Source: Typhlomys cinereus
Taxonomy: Eukaryota > Chordata > Mammalia > Rodentia > Platacanthomyidae
Reading direction: 5' to 3'
Assembly: GCA_023101885.1 (NCBI GenBank)
Contig: JALPQD010000126.1
Span: 364,904-428,903 of the forward strand
Length of the DNA: 64,000 bases
Under the pieces are notes generated by a model, which was not told where the DNA came from, ran no database searches, and saw only the letters and a list, made by a program, of their open reading frames with translations. Shown piece by piece: positions 11,302 through 23,458 of the stretch. Made by a program: the position numbers and the translations under genes. Position 1 is the stretch's first letter. Each line of letters opens with the position of its first letter.

Positions 11302-12302
11302 ATGCCCAAGTCAAAGTGCAGATCCATAAGAAACAAAATCCAAGAAGACAAATCTCTCACCAAAAGAATTAACCCCATAATGATGGATTCCAACCAGAAC
11401 AAATTCACAGATAATAGTCAAGAAAGCCAGACCCAAGATAACGACTTTCAAAGTATGATCATTACCATGATCATACTTTGAACAGGAACACAACAGACAC
11501 TTGGAGAAGTTGAGAAAAACAGTTCAAGAAACAAAAATAGACATAGAGCAGTTAAAACAGTCTAAAATCGAACTAAAAGACAAGTTATCTTCAACCCAAA
11601 ACTCAACAGAGAGTCTTATCAACAGAACTAACAAAGCAGAAAATAGAATTTCGGATCTTGAAGACAAAGTGGGAGAATTAATCAACTCAAAGGAAGAGGT
11701 TGTTAAAGCCAAAAAGGTACTTGAAAGGAATATTCAAGAGATATGGGATACCCTGAAGAAGCCTAACATGCGCATTCATGGAATACCAGAGCAAGAATCC
11801 TAAAATACCACACCTGAGGAAATTTTTCAAATTATAATAAATGAAAACTTCCCTCAACTAAAGAATGAGAGGCCCATCCAAATAAAAGAGCATTCTTCAC
11901 CCCAAACAGATATGACAAATACAGAAAATCGCCACAGCAAATAATAGGAAAAACACTCCACATTCAAGACAAAGAAAAGGGGCTGAGAGCTTCAAAGGGA
12001 AAAAAAGTCACTTATAAAGGTAAACTTATGAAAATAACAAATGACTTCTCACTGGAAACAGTAAAAGCAAGAAGAGCTTGGAGAGACGTACTTCAATATT
12101 AAATGAGCAAAAATGTCAACCAAGACTGAAATACCCAGCAAAACTAACTGTCATTATCAAGGGAGAAAGAAAAGTTTTCCAGCACAAAGACAACTTGAAG
12201 TTTTACATGTCTACCAAATCAGACTTTCAAAAAATGCTAGAAATGATACTCAAGCTTGAAGAAACAAAAAATCATATGCAGCAGGACAGAAGGGAAGTAT
12301 AA
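11302..12302 (+). pseudogene. L1 ORF1 pseudogene
   Basis: ORF1 encodes the trimeric RNA-binding chaperone of the L1 ribonucleoprotein. The start MPKSKCRSIRNK matches the intact ORF1 at 23459. The frame hits TGA at codon 60 (11479-11481), caused by a 46-47 bp loss relative to the other copy next to a 16-bp-arm palindrome (11447-11482). The coiled-coil part continues in another frame (11501-11803: SSTQNSTESLINRTNKAE) and stops before the RRM; the C-terminal part (QKMLEMILKLE) is in a further frame at 12078-12302. The usual stop is also lost at the end. Confidence 0.9.
11447..11482. repeat. Perfect palindrome in ORF1, 16-bp arms
   Basis: TTCAAAGTATGATCAT and its exact reverse complement are separated by TACC. 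The intact ORF1 copy at about 23604-23640 has the same structure with imperfect arms. A deletion in this copy starts at the right arm. Confidence 0.9.
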
Positions 12303-12358
12303 TACCACAAAAACATTAATGTCAAGAAGTACACTTAAAAAGCCACTAAACATAAAAA

Positions 12359-15300
12359 ATTTCTAGAATTAAAAATAATTTCTCCATTATAACATTAAAT
12401 GTCAATGGTATTATCTCACCGATCAAGAGACACAGATTACAAACTTGGAATAAAAACCATAAACCATCAATCTGCTGCCTGCAGGAAACTCTTCTCACCA
12501 CAAAAGATAGGAACATCCTAAAAATAAAAGGCTGGTCAAAAATTCTACAGGCTAATGGAACCAGGTAACAGGCAGAGGTACGCATTATGCTGTTGGACAA
12601 AGTGCACTTCAAACCAAAAAAAATCATAAGAGATACAGACAGATACTACATTTTAGTCACGGGTACAATTCACCAGGAAGACTTCACAATACTGAACACA
12701 TATGCATCCAATAAGGGCTCCTCCACATTCATTAAGCAAACCCTAGAGCATCTAAAGCGAGAAATCAACCTCCAAACAATAATTCTTGGGGACTTCAAAA
12801 TTACCCTCTCAACATGGGATAGATCAACAGGCCAAAAGCTTAACAGAGACACTTTGGAACTTATTCAAACCCTTAAAGAAATGGACCTTACAGATCTCTA
12901 TCGAACTTTTCATCCACGCACCAAAGAATACACATTTTTCTCAGCAGCACACGGAACATTCTCCAAAATAGATCACATATTGGGCCACAAAACGAATCTC
13001 CACATATACAGGAAAGTTGAAATTCTAGCCTATACCCAATCAGACCACCATGGTCTAAATCTTGACATCCATAACACAATAAACAACAGAAAATACAATA
13101 ACTCCTGGACACTTAACACTATGATGCTGAATGAGAATTGGATGCAGGAAGAAATTACAAAGGATATTCAAGATTTCCTGAAAGTGAATGATAATGAAAG
13201 TACAACTTATCAAAATCTTTGGTACACAATGAAAGCTGTACTAAGAAGTAAGTTCGTAGCTCTTAATGCCTACATCAAAAAAAATGGAAACATCAGAAAT
13301 AAATAACAACAATGGAGCTTAAATCTTTAGAGACAGTAGAGCAATCTGATCCCAAAAGCCGAAGAGAGGAGCAAAATAAGGGGAGAAATATCTGAAATTG
13401 AGATTAAGAAAACGATACAGAGGCTCAACCAGTCAAAAAGCTGGTTCTTTAAAAATCAATAAGATTGATACACCCCTAGCTAAATTAACCAAAAGCAAGC
13501 AAGAAAAACAAATTAACAAAATTATAAATGAAAATGGAGTTATCACTATGTATACCCAAGAAATTCAGGGTATTATAACATCATATTTCAAAAACTTGAC
13601 AACACAAAATTTGACAACACAAAAGAAATGGATGACAGCCATAGTAGTGATCTTATGCTTAAGGGGAACAAGAGAAAGGGCTTATGGAAATGCCACTGGG
13701 TCCTTATATGTCATCGGAGAGGAGGACCCAGAGGAGAGTTAGGCGTACACAATAAAGGACTCTCTGGGAATTGGGGGGGAGGCACTGGGGGAAGGGGAGG
13801 GGGAGGAGGGGGGAGGGAGGGAACTGGTAAAAAATTTTAAAATGTATAATTAAATTTTTAATAAAAAAAAAAGAAATGGATGAATTCCTAGTAAGCAGAA
13901 CTTACCTCAATTGAATCAGGACGTTGTGAATTATTTAAATAGTGCAACATATAAGGAAATCGATGAAGTAATCTCGAATCTTCCCACCAAGAAATGTCCT
14001 GGACCAGATGGATTCAGCACAGAGTCTACCAGACATTTAAGGAGCTAATAACACCAATACGCCTTAAACAGTTCCATGAAATAGCAAAGGAAGGAAAACT
14101 ACCAGATTATTTCTACGAAGCTAATATCATCTTAATCCCAAAACCTAATAAAGACACATTAAAAAAAGAGAACTATAGGCCAATCTCTTTGATGAACACA
14201 GATGCAAAGATTCTCAACAAAGTAAGATTCAAAAACATATCAAAAAGATCATTCACAGGGATCAAGTAGGCTTTATCTCAGACACACGTTTGGTTCAACA
14301 TACTAAATCAATAAATGTAATCCACCATATAAAGCAGTCTAAAATCCAAGACCATGTGATACTCTTGATAGATGCAGAAAAAGCTTTGGACAAGATCCAA
14401 CAGCCTTTTATGATCAAAACCCTAGAGACAGTTGGAATGGAAGAAACCTTTGTCAATATAATAAAAAGCTGTATACAACAAGCCTAAAGCAAGGATTATA
14501 TTCAATGGGGAAAAACTGGAAGCATTCCCACTTCGATCAGGAACTAGAAAACGCTGTCCAGTCTCACTACTTCTATTCAATACCGTACTTGAAGTCTTAG
14601 CGGAAGCCATTAAGACAAGAAAGGGGCATAAAAGGTATTCAAATCTTCAGGGAAGAAGACAAGTTATCTCTATTTGCTGATGACATGATCTCATACCTGA
14701 GTAATCCCAAAAACTCCACCAGAAAACTCCTGGAACTAATACAGAAGTTCAGCAGTGTAGCAGGATACAAAATAAACATAGAAATATCAGTGGCTCCTTA
14801 TATGCCCAAAATGAAAAGAGTGAAAAGGCCCTGAAAGAAAAAATCCCATTTACTATAGCCCCTAAAAATAGAAATACCTTGGTATAAACCTAACCAAGGA
14901 AGTAAGTGACCTTTACAGTGAAAACTTAAAAAACCTAAAGAAAGAAATTACAGAAGACACTAGAAGGTGGAAAGTCCTCCCATGTTCCTGGATTGGCAGA
15001 ATCAACATCATAAAAATGACCATCTTACCAAAGGCAATATACAAATTCAATGCTGTACCAATTAAAATCTCAAAGCAATTCTTTAAAGAAGTTGACCAAA
15101 CAATCTCATTGTTATATGGAGGCATAAAAGACCCAGGATAGCAAAAACAATCCTGAGTAACAAAAACACTGCTGGAGGTATCACCATACCAAACATTAGT
15201 CTATCCTACAAATCCATAGTTATAAAAACAGCCTGGTACTGACTCCAAATTAGACACACAGATCAATGGATAAGGTTTGAAGACCCAGATATAAGCCCAC

Positions 15301-16384
15301 ACAGCTACAGCCATTTGATCTTTGAAAAAAGGGGCCAAGAAAATCCAATGGAAAAAGAACAACATCTTCAACAAATGGTGCTGGCAGAACTGGATCTCCA
15401 CATGCAGAAGATTAAAACTGGACCCAGACTTGTCACCATGTACAAGAATTAATTACAAATGGATCAAGGACCCCAATATAAGGCCAGAGACTATAAAAAC
15501 CTTAGTTGAAAGGGTAGGCAATTCCCTAGAGCTGATTGGACTAGGCCAACAATTACTAATCAGAAATCCAATAGCGCAGTCAATGCAACCAACATTCAAC
15601 AGATGGTATCTTATGAAATTAAAGAGCTTCTGTTCAGATAAAGAGATTGTAACTTGAGCACCACGGAATGGAAGAAAATCTTCACTAACCATATATGATA
15701 GAGCTCTATTATCCAGAGTGCATGAAGAACTTAGAAAACTAAACACCAAGGAAACAAATGGTCCAATTAAAAAATGAGCCTGGGAACTTAAAAGAAACTT
15801 TACTAAGGTTGTATTTAAAGTATCTAATAAATATCTTTAAAAATGCTCCATATCCTTAGCCATCAGGGAAATGCAAATCAAAACCTCCTTGAGATATCAT
15901 CTCACCCCTGTCAGGATGGCAAATATCCACAATACAAACAACACCAAATGCTGGAGAGGATGTAGAGAGAGGGGAACTATGCTACATTGCATTGCGAATA
16001 CAGGCTCATACAACTATTGTGCCGAGCCATCTGGCGATTCTTAATGAAGTTAAAGATTGAAATGTCATATGATCTAGCTATTCCACTTTTGAGAATAACC
16101 CCCCATACAGCTAAAATTCACCTCAATAGCACAAGCACGACCATGTTCATAGCAGCACTGTTTACAATAGCAAAGTCATGGAATCAACCCAAATGTCCAA
16201 CAGTTGACAAGTGGATAAGGAAAATGTGGTACATTTATACAATGGAATACTACTCAGCCATCAAAAATGATGAATTAATGAAATTTGCTGCTAAATGGAT
16301 GTAATTAAAACAATTATATTGAGTGAAGTATCCCAGACACAGAAAAGTAAATGCCATATTTACTCCCTAACAAGTGGCTCCTAA
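12359..16384 (+). pseudogene. L1 ORF2 pseudogene (endonuclease/RT)
   Basis: ORF2 normally supplies the AP-like endonuclease and reverse transcriptase for target-primed reverse transcription. Here the start codon aligned with ATG at 24581 reads ATT (12359-12361). Endonuclease motifs survive in a 239-codon frame (12587-13306: ILGDFKITLSTWDRSTGQ, QSDHHGLNLD). The RT segment has the FADDMI motif near 14670, and the C-terminal zinc knuckle region lies at about 15950. Many frameshifts, stops and the nested insertion at 13636-13868 break it. The frame ends with TAA at 16382 after YTMEYYSAIKNDELMKF. Confidence 0.92.
13636..13868 (+). mobile_element. Nested 233-bp L1 3' end in ORF2
   Basis: A perfect 15-bp TSD, AAAAGAAATGGATGA, lies at 13621-13635 and 13869-13883. 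The insert has the L1 3' UTR end (CTTAAGGGGAACAAGAG, CACTGGGTCC, GAGGAGGACCCAGAGGAGAG), a G-rich tract at about 13770-13830 and an A/T-rich tail. It interrupts ORF2 of the full-length L1 and dates after it. Confidence 0.93.
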
Positions 16385-17444
16385 TACCAAACCCACTTAG
16401 AGACACACTCAAAGATAAATCTCTGTAATATCTATAGTAACTGCAAAGATTGTAAAGAGAGAAGGGGAAGGAGGGCCCCACCAGAAACAAGGAGAGAAGA
16501 GATCATACTACAACAGAGATAATAGTGACCATCAAGAACTGTAAGTAAGTAATGAGACATCTGCTTAAGCTCACAGACGTTCCTTCCTGGTCGCTTGCAA
16601 CTGATGGGGAATGATCTTACCAGAAAGGGAGGGCATACAATCCGCCAGATAGAAGGTAACCATTTTGCAATAGGAGACTGACCCATCCTCATGGCAGTCG
16701 CATACTCTTATTCCATCTACCTTTGAATCTATTCTTTGAATCTCCAGCCCCTGAATATACTCTTATAGCAAAACTCTATTTTAAAAGCTTTTTATCTCTG
16801 GCCAGGGGGTGACATCCAATACCCATCAAGATGGAGCCAAGGGCATTGCAGGAGCAGCAAACTGAAAAAAAATCAACAAACCATAATTCAGAATATCAGA
16901 GACTCTATATCAACCACCTGGAATCAGGCCTGCCTAATCTCTCCCCATCCTGAAGCTCAGAGAAATTTTCAGAAGAGGGGGCGGTAAGACTGTAAGAGCA
17001 AAAGGATGGGAGGAGTTATGATGTGTAAGATACTCCACACAAGTTAAGGTCGAAGCAATTTTAATAGGACTCTGCATGATCTGCACAATGACCAACATAT
17101 CATTGACCCCTCAAAGTCTAACATGGACTAAAGACAATAGGATCCTTAGAAGCAATGGATTAACAGTAACAATAGTGTTCCTATACTTAAGGGGAACACA
17201 AGAAAGAGTTCTAGGAAATGCCACTGAGTCCTTACACCTCATCAGAGATGAGGACCCTGAAGAAAGTTTGACACACATTAAAGGATGTTTCAGAGATGGG
17301 GGGAGAGGGCACTGGGAGAAATGGAGTGAGGGGGGGAACGGAAGGGGAAAAGGGGGGAAAAAGCAGGGCGGTCCAGAGAGGGTTGGAGGGAGGGAGGGGA
17401 CAGGGGTACCTATTATGTTTGTATGAGAGGAAAAATTAAAAAAA
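16385..17444 (+). other. L1 3' UTR with conserved acceptor and purine tract
   Basis: The UTR contains the sequence TTTTATCTCTGGCCAG/GGGG with AG at 16804-16805, matching a splice acceptor, and a G/A-rich run at about 17290-17405. The same two landmarks recur in most L1 copies of the window. Confidence 0.75.
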
Positions 17445-17465
17445 TGAAAATTATCTAAGTTGAGC

Positions 17466-19248
17466 TCTGAGAGCTCCTTTAATCTGTGGGTGCAGTGATA
17501 GATGTTTAGAAGGAAGTTTGATATAAGGTTCTCCTAGATAATCCTTAATATTTTGTTTCTCTCTCCATCGGTGTCTATGTCCTCCCATTCCATAGGTTGT
17601 TGGTGTGCTTTTTAATTCTAAGAATGTGATTCTTGATTAAAAGTGGGCTTTCAAAGCAATCAGAAAATAATTGATTATCCCATTTACATTCATATCATTA
17701 TTGTTCTGCTGGTCTCCTCTTGCCAAGTTGGTCTTTGTCATAGCTTGTAGATTTCACAGTGGATGACTATTTTATTCCTTTTCTCTCCCAGCAACTTGCA
17801 GAATGCTTTCTGGTACTGTGAAAACTGGGCAGCTAAGTCTGCAAGCTTTTAGATAAGGCCTATTTTTTCACAAGGGTCACATATGAGAAGCCCTCTATTA
17901 TCATCACAGTCTGTATTGAGAAATTAATTTCTAAGATCAAATGAAAAGGAAAAATCATTATTTCTTTGCAATGTACACTACAATTTCCAGACAGTGTTAA
18001 ATATATATAGAAAATGAAAGAAATTAAAAGAAAAAGGAAAGGAAAAAATGAAATGTAATGAAAGACCTTTATTTGAAAAGGGATACTGGTTTTAACTTTA
18101 AGCACATTCTCATGAAATTCCCATCTTATATCCAAAGAGAGTTTACTATCCAAATATTCTTGAAAAAACTATTTCACTTACCCTCATAAAATCCTTCAAG
18201 TTCAATATAATACTTTCTTATTGCAGCAATTATTCAGTGTATTTACTAAATAAACTATGTGTACTTAACAATGTTTACTGCAAAGTGCCTAAACATAACT
18301 TAAAAAAAAAAGCCACCAATGTGAACTACCTGAAAATAGTAATAAAGAAAAGGATATTGTTTTCAGTATCGTGTTTTTTCCTCCTACCTTTTATTGAGTT
18401 TTATTCTTTGAGGGATGATGGAAGAAACTCTAAAAATATGGATATTTTTCATATAACTATGTTTCATAATATGACAAATATCTTTTGATAATAGTGATTG
18501 GAGAATTTTTTATTCAAAATTTTGATTTCAATAATCAGGATTTTCTCAATGGTTATTTTCCTCTGGTACCATGGTGGAAATCCAGTAATACTTTCTGTAC
18601 TATATGGTTTGACTTCTTAAGTTTATTGTCCAACTGCTTTCCACTTTGAATAGCAAAATGATCTTTGCACTTGCAAAAAAAAATTGTTCAAGCTTTCACA
18701 CCTCTTACACCAAGTCTTTTTTGATTAAGGAGATGAAGCAATGGGTCTTCTATTGCCACAAAAGAAAAGCTTAACATTCAAAGCTCTGCTTCACTCTTCA
18801 TACCTTTACCTTTACAAAATGTTCATTTCACAGCTTATTTATTGTCAACTACAGCCATAATTAATCATTTTAACTTCATAGATAAGTATAAATATAAATA
18901 AAACAGCAGATAAAAAAACATAAAACAGCATGTCAGAGATAATTTAAATGGAAAAAATGAAGTAGAAAACTCTGTGTGCAAATGAGACATAAATGTTATT
19001 TCTATATTTTGAAGAATCCAATTATGCATTATGTTTTCACACTAGCTTGAATATAAAATTATAAATATGCTTTTAATCTACAACAGCAATAAATTTTAAG
19101 CAATAAAGTTGACAGTGTCATTAAATAGCATGCATGCCCATAGTTATGATTACTTCCTAGATGACTAAAGAAAATATATTTCTGTAAGCCAGAGAAATGT
19201 CTAGTTTCAAGCCATTCTGTAGTTTATTATTTATGTGTTTGAGGCATA
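17466..19248. other. AT-rich DNA, no recognisable repeats or genes
   Basis: No interspersed repeat, coding or RNA signature was recognised. The short frames at 17860-18153 (-) and 18237-18488 (+) look like non-coding noise. Confidence 0.5.
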
Positions 19249-19420
19249 TGTCATGGTTTGAAATACGTGACCTAGGCCTACTCCATTTTCTGCCAACTAG
19301 CAATGCCTTTTCTGCCATAATGGACTCTGGAATTGTAAGCTGAATAAATCTCCTCTTTTTACCTTAAGTTGCTCAACTTCGAGTAGTGTCTCACAACAAC
19401 AGAGAAGATTAACCTGTACA
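19249..19420 (+). mobile_element. MaLR-type LTR remnant
   Basis: It starts TGTCATGGTTTGAA and ends near AACCTGTACA. In between are TAATGGACTCTGGAATTGTA, AGCTGAATAAATCTCCTC (a poly(A)-signal-like AATAAA) and CTTAAGTTGCTC, then CTCACAACAACAGAGAAG. This order is typical of the 3' half of rodent MaLR-class LTRs. It is short, so internally deleted or truncated. No TSD found. Confidence 0.6.
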
Positions 19421-21419
19421 ACATGCAAGAAATTAAGCTTTACCAGTGAAATGAAAATAATCATGCTGTATAATTTTCTTTAAATATTTTATTTACACCA
19501 CCTCATATTTACTGATATTTCCAAGAACTGTACCATAGTTTTGATAATGCATTTCCTAAGCATTTGTTTAAAGGCGTTTCAAAATATAGTATCATTCTTT
19601 AGAAAGAAATTGATACAGGGTATTTTCTATTTTAACTAATTTTTAGTTCCACTGTGAAAACAGCAAAATGACCTCAAATAAGGAACATTCTGGAAGGTGA
19701 AAATGTCATAAGTTTGGTAATATTAATTCTATGACAGTAATCTTACTGAGGATCCAGATTTTTGATGATGTTGTTGCTCATTTGAAAACTGATGGCACCC
19801 AAAAAAACCTTTTGATTTGATGATTTGAATTTAAGTCTTCCTTATGAAAGCCAATTACTGTCTTTCTGTATTATTCAATTTAACACTTACTTCATTAATA
19901 CCTCTATGAATTTATTATTTGTCTATTGATTTAAGTTACATGACCTTTTTATCTTAATGAAATTCACATATACTTCATAAATAAATTTAAATCTCAGTAT
20001 CTTCATTTAAATTATGTGGTATGTTGTTACATAAGCTTGCATTTTCTATCATGTGTCATTACTTCAGCTAATTTTCCATCCAGTAATAAACAAAGGCTGA
20101 TATATTCAACAACCCCTGCAAATTAGTTAACATGAAATAGATTTTAAACTTTTGGAACAATGAGGAGTGCAGTTATTTTATATTTTATTGATAACACTTT
20201 CATCATAACTAATTAACTCCCTACAATGTAAAGTCAGCTCCAAATAAAGCACAAATCTGTGGTTAAAGCACTGTGCCAATAAAACTTTATTTTCCAAAGC
20301 TGATTGTAAAATACTTGTAGTACAAGGAAGGCAGTTATATACAATCTGGTACCTAAAACAGTAACTAAATAGCATATTGCAAGCAGATATCCTTATGGTA
20401 GAAATACAAGTATTTACAAGAAATTTTAGAAAAGTAAAAGTTTCTAGAAATTCGTAGATTGTCCTAGCTATCAAAAATGTCTATTCATATTTCAACCAAC
20501 ATCATAAGGAATCTTATACTGTCTTTGGTAGTCTTGACAGCCATTTATTGCCAATGATATATTTAACAAATATAACAGTGAGAAAGATTGATTAATATTA
20601 TGCTATGGTAGGTTTCAATAAAATATTAAATTAAAATAATTTTATTACATATAGCATAAATTATCTTATATTTATTAATAGCAAGGCAATAATCCTTCAG
20701 TTCTGTTTTAGAAAAATATATTTTCAACATATAATAGGCTATAATGTAATATATCTATTACATGTATTGTGCCTTCCTATCCCCTCTCTTAAGAATTATT
20801 TTTCCTCTCTCATGATACTTTATCTAGTTTTATTTTCTTTAACCTTCAACATATGTACATATACATATATATGAATTAAAATCTAAGATAAGTGTATGAG
20901 CATATAAATGTAGTGATTGTTTTTCTGAATCTGGGATACTTTATTTGCTCTATGTTAGAAAGTTGATTGGTCATGGAAAATAGTTTGGACATAATTTTTA
21001 TGCCAAAAATAATTTGTTCTCATGCCAATGATAAAGGTATTTCAGGAATACTTTTATGTAAAAACCTTGTGGTTATTTAAGAAAATATATTATTAAATTT
21101 GAAGTGATATATTTTGAAAATTGAAATATCTTCAAAGTATTTACAGCTAACCAACAGAGGATGCTGACATTTAATACCAATTTGAACACTGTGATAATAA
21201 GTCCACCACAAAGAAACAAAAAGAAGTCAAAATAGCATTCATTCTTCAGAATATCATTATGTTTAGAGAAAGAATGCTAAGGACAACTGCTGGTTGGTAA
21301 ACAAGTATTTTAAATGTCAATAGTCCATAGTCCTTCAGGGAGGGGTGGGGTCTGACAAGCCCTTCACTCTTCAATGAGGAAATTGATGGATCCAATCTTG
21401 TGGAGGTCCTGTGCAAATA
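19421..21419. other. AT-rich DNA without features
   Basis: Nothing coding or repetitive was recognised; base composition is strongly AT. Confidence 0.5.
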
Positions 21420-21575
21420 ACAGCTGTTGTCTAGTTATTAGTGCGAGGGAGGGATATTTAACTGAAGAGAAGAGGCCCATCTTAAATATAGGTGGGGCCA
21501 TCCCATGGGAAGAGGTCCTCTACTGAATGAAAAGGAGAAAGTGATCTGTACATTGGCAAATGTTCCCTAAGTCTT
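21420..21575 (+). mobile_element. MaLR-like LTR fragment
   Basis: GGGAGGGATATTTAACTG, then GAAGAGGCCCATCTTAAATA, GGTGGGGCCATCCCATGGGA and TGAATGAAAAGGAGAAAGTG match the middle block common to rodent MaLR-like LTRs. Ends are undefined. Confidence 0.5.
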
Positions 21576-23423
21576 TAAGGAGCATTCATTGGACCATCTA
21601 CTTTAAACTCAATTATTCATGATAGAATTTTAGCCCTTCTTCATAAAATATGTCTCCAAGATCACCTGTATAAATTAATGGGTATCTTTGTACTAGGTGC
21701 AAAAATATATGACAGTATAGTCGGAAGTAGAAACATAGTTCAGGGAAATAAAAAAGAAGACAATAATTCTACTACAAATACAAGCAACGTTTACATTTTA
21801 AATAAAATATGTTGAATTTTTGTACTTCTGAATTTAGAGTATGATCTGGTCTGTATTTGCTAATGTTTTTGATTACTTGAAATTACAAATGAGTTAAAGA
21901 ATTTATAGCTTCCTCTTATTTTTATACATTTAATTTAACATATATTTAAATAGCATTTCATAAATCTTACCCATGAGAGAAAAGAACAGAAATAAAACTC
22001 TGTTCTAAATTTGTCTAGGGTCACAGTCACATTTATAGTATCAAATGAAAGCAAATTATGTCAGCACAAGTGAAGAATTAATGCGAATTTTCACAGATAA
22101 TGAAGGTAAGGAAGTCTACAGATATGGAATAGATGTATAATTCTGTTACCTAAGCAGCAGTCTACTGTCATCAAAAGAGGAGTCTCTAGGTTAGAATATG
22201 TGTTGCATTCTATGCTGAAATACAAAAGCTATGTGATCTTTGACAATTATGCTCTTCCAGCAAGACTTTTCTTATTTGACAGTACGCCAGTAAACATTTT
22301 CTTGGTCTTTCATATTTAATTTAGCATTGAAAATAAAACAAAATGTATGTTTGGGTCATTATGAATACAGATAGGCATTTGTGAATTTACAAGCTTACTG
22401 ATGTACTCTTTGCAGTAATAAGTGTATTCATGATAAAGAACTGTAACCCTATAATAACCACCTGTGTTTTCAGAGTATTCAACATATATTCATTTCCAGT
22501 AAGATATTTATTATTAATTTGAAAATGCTGAATTCAATCACTCAAATTAGAACTGATTATGTAGATTGTAGTTGATCAAAATGTTGTTGTCATTTTTATT
22601 CTTTTGAAACTAAACGTTCTTAGCAAAAATTATATTTCTTTTGTTTAAATGTTACTTGTAATAAAAATTCACAATTACAGGTTTCTGTACTGCTATGTCA
22701 AAAATTGCACTAAAGTTTAACATTCACTATTGTTTTCATGTATAAAATAGAGTCAATGATTATTAAACTGAAAGTATTCATCACATGTTTCTCCAAAATA
22801 CATATTTGAGTTTAGTATAAAATGCAACATTATCAAAAGGTGGACTTCTTTTAGAGGTAATAAATCCTTCCTGGCTCTTCCCTTATTAATTGGATTAGTG
22901 CCCTTAAAAAAGGATTTGAGACAGCAAATTTAGCCCTTTTGCTTTTTCAGTCCTTCAAGACATGAAGCCAGTATTTATCCTCTCAAGAGAATACAGCAAG
23001 AAGTACTCATCCTGAAAGCAGAGAACAGTATCTCATAAGACACCAAATCTATTCAGTATAATAGCCTGAATTTTCAATCCCTGAACTATGAGTTATTAAC
23101 TTCCATTATTCATAAATAAGACCATTGAGAACATTTTCTTGTTGCCATATAAATGCAATAATACAATGAGAATACCGGTGATTACTATTTAATGGTTGGT
23201 TAAACGATAAGAAAATGTGGTTGTCCTAATTATTTTGTAGTTATATGGGTTAAAAATTATTGCCTTTTTTAAATGTACTACTATGACATGTACAAAAAGA
23301 AATCAATTAAGATTTAAAGTCAGAAAGTGAAGTTAGTACTTATTATCATTACATATGCTTAGTTATAGTGTGCAAAAATATTTTGATAATAAAATTAAAT
23401 TGAACTTAATAAATGCATCTACA
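21576..23423. other. AT-rich DNA without features
   Basis: No gene or repeat was recognised up to the start of the next L1. Confidence 0.5.
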
Positions 23424-23458
23424 CCAGAAACTGAAAGGTCCTAAGAAACAAAACAACA

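Larger units (their letters stand above)
10443..17444 (+). mobile_element. Full-length L1 with 21-bp TSD
   Basis: The TSD (10422-10442 and 17445-17465) is 21 bp and perfect; it begins TGAAAATTATCTAAG and ends TTGAGC. Between the copies lie a 5' UTR (about 860 bp), ORF1, ORF2, a 3' UTR of about 1 kb with a purine tract at about 17290-17405, and an A-rich tail, 7.0 kb in all. This is the only copy here with the complete 5' UTR. Both ORFs are broken and ORF2 contains a nested L1 tail, so the element cannot move by itself. Confidence 0.96.
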
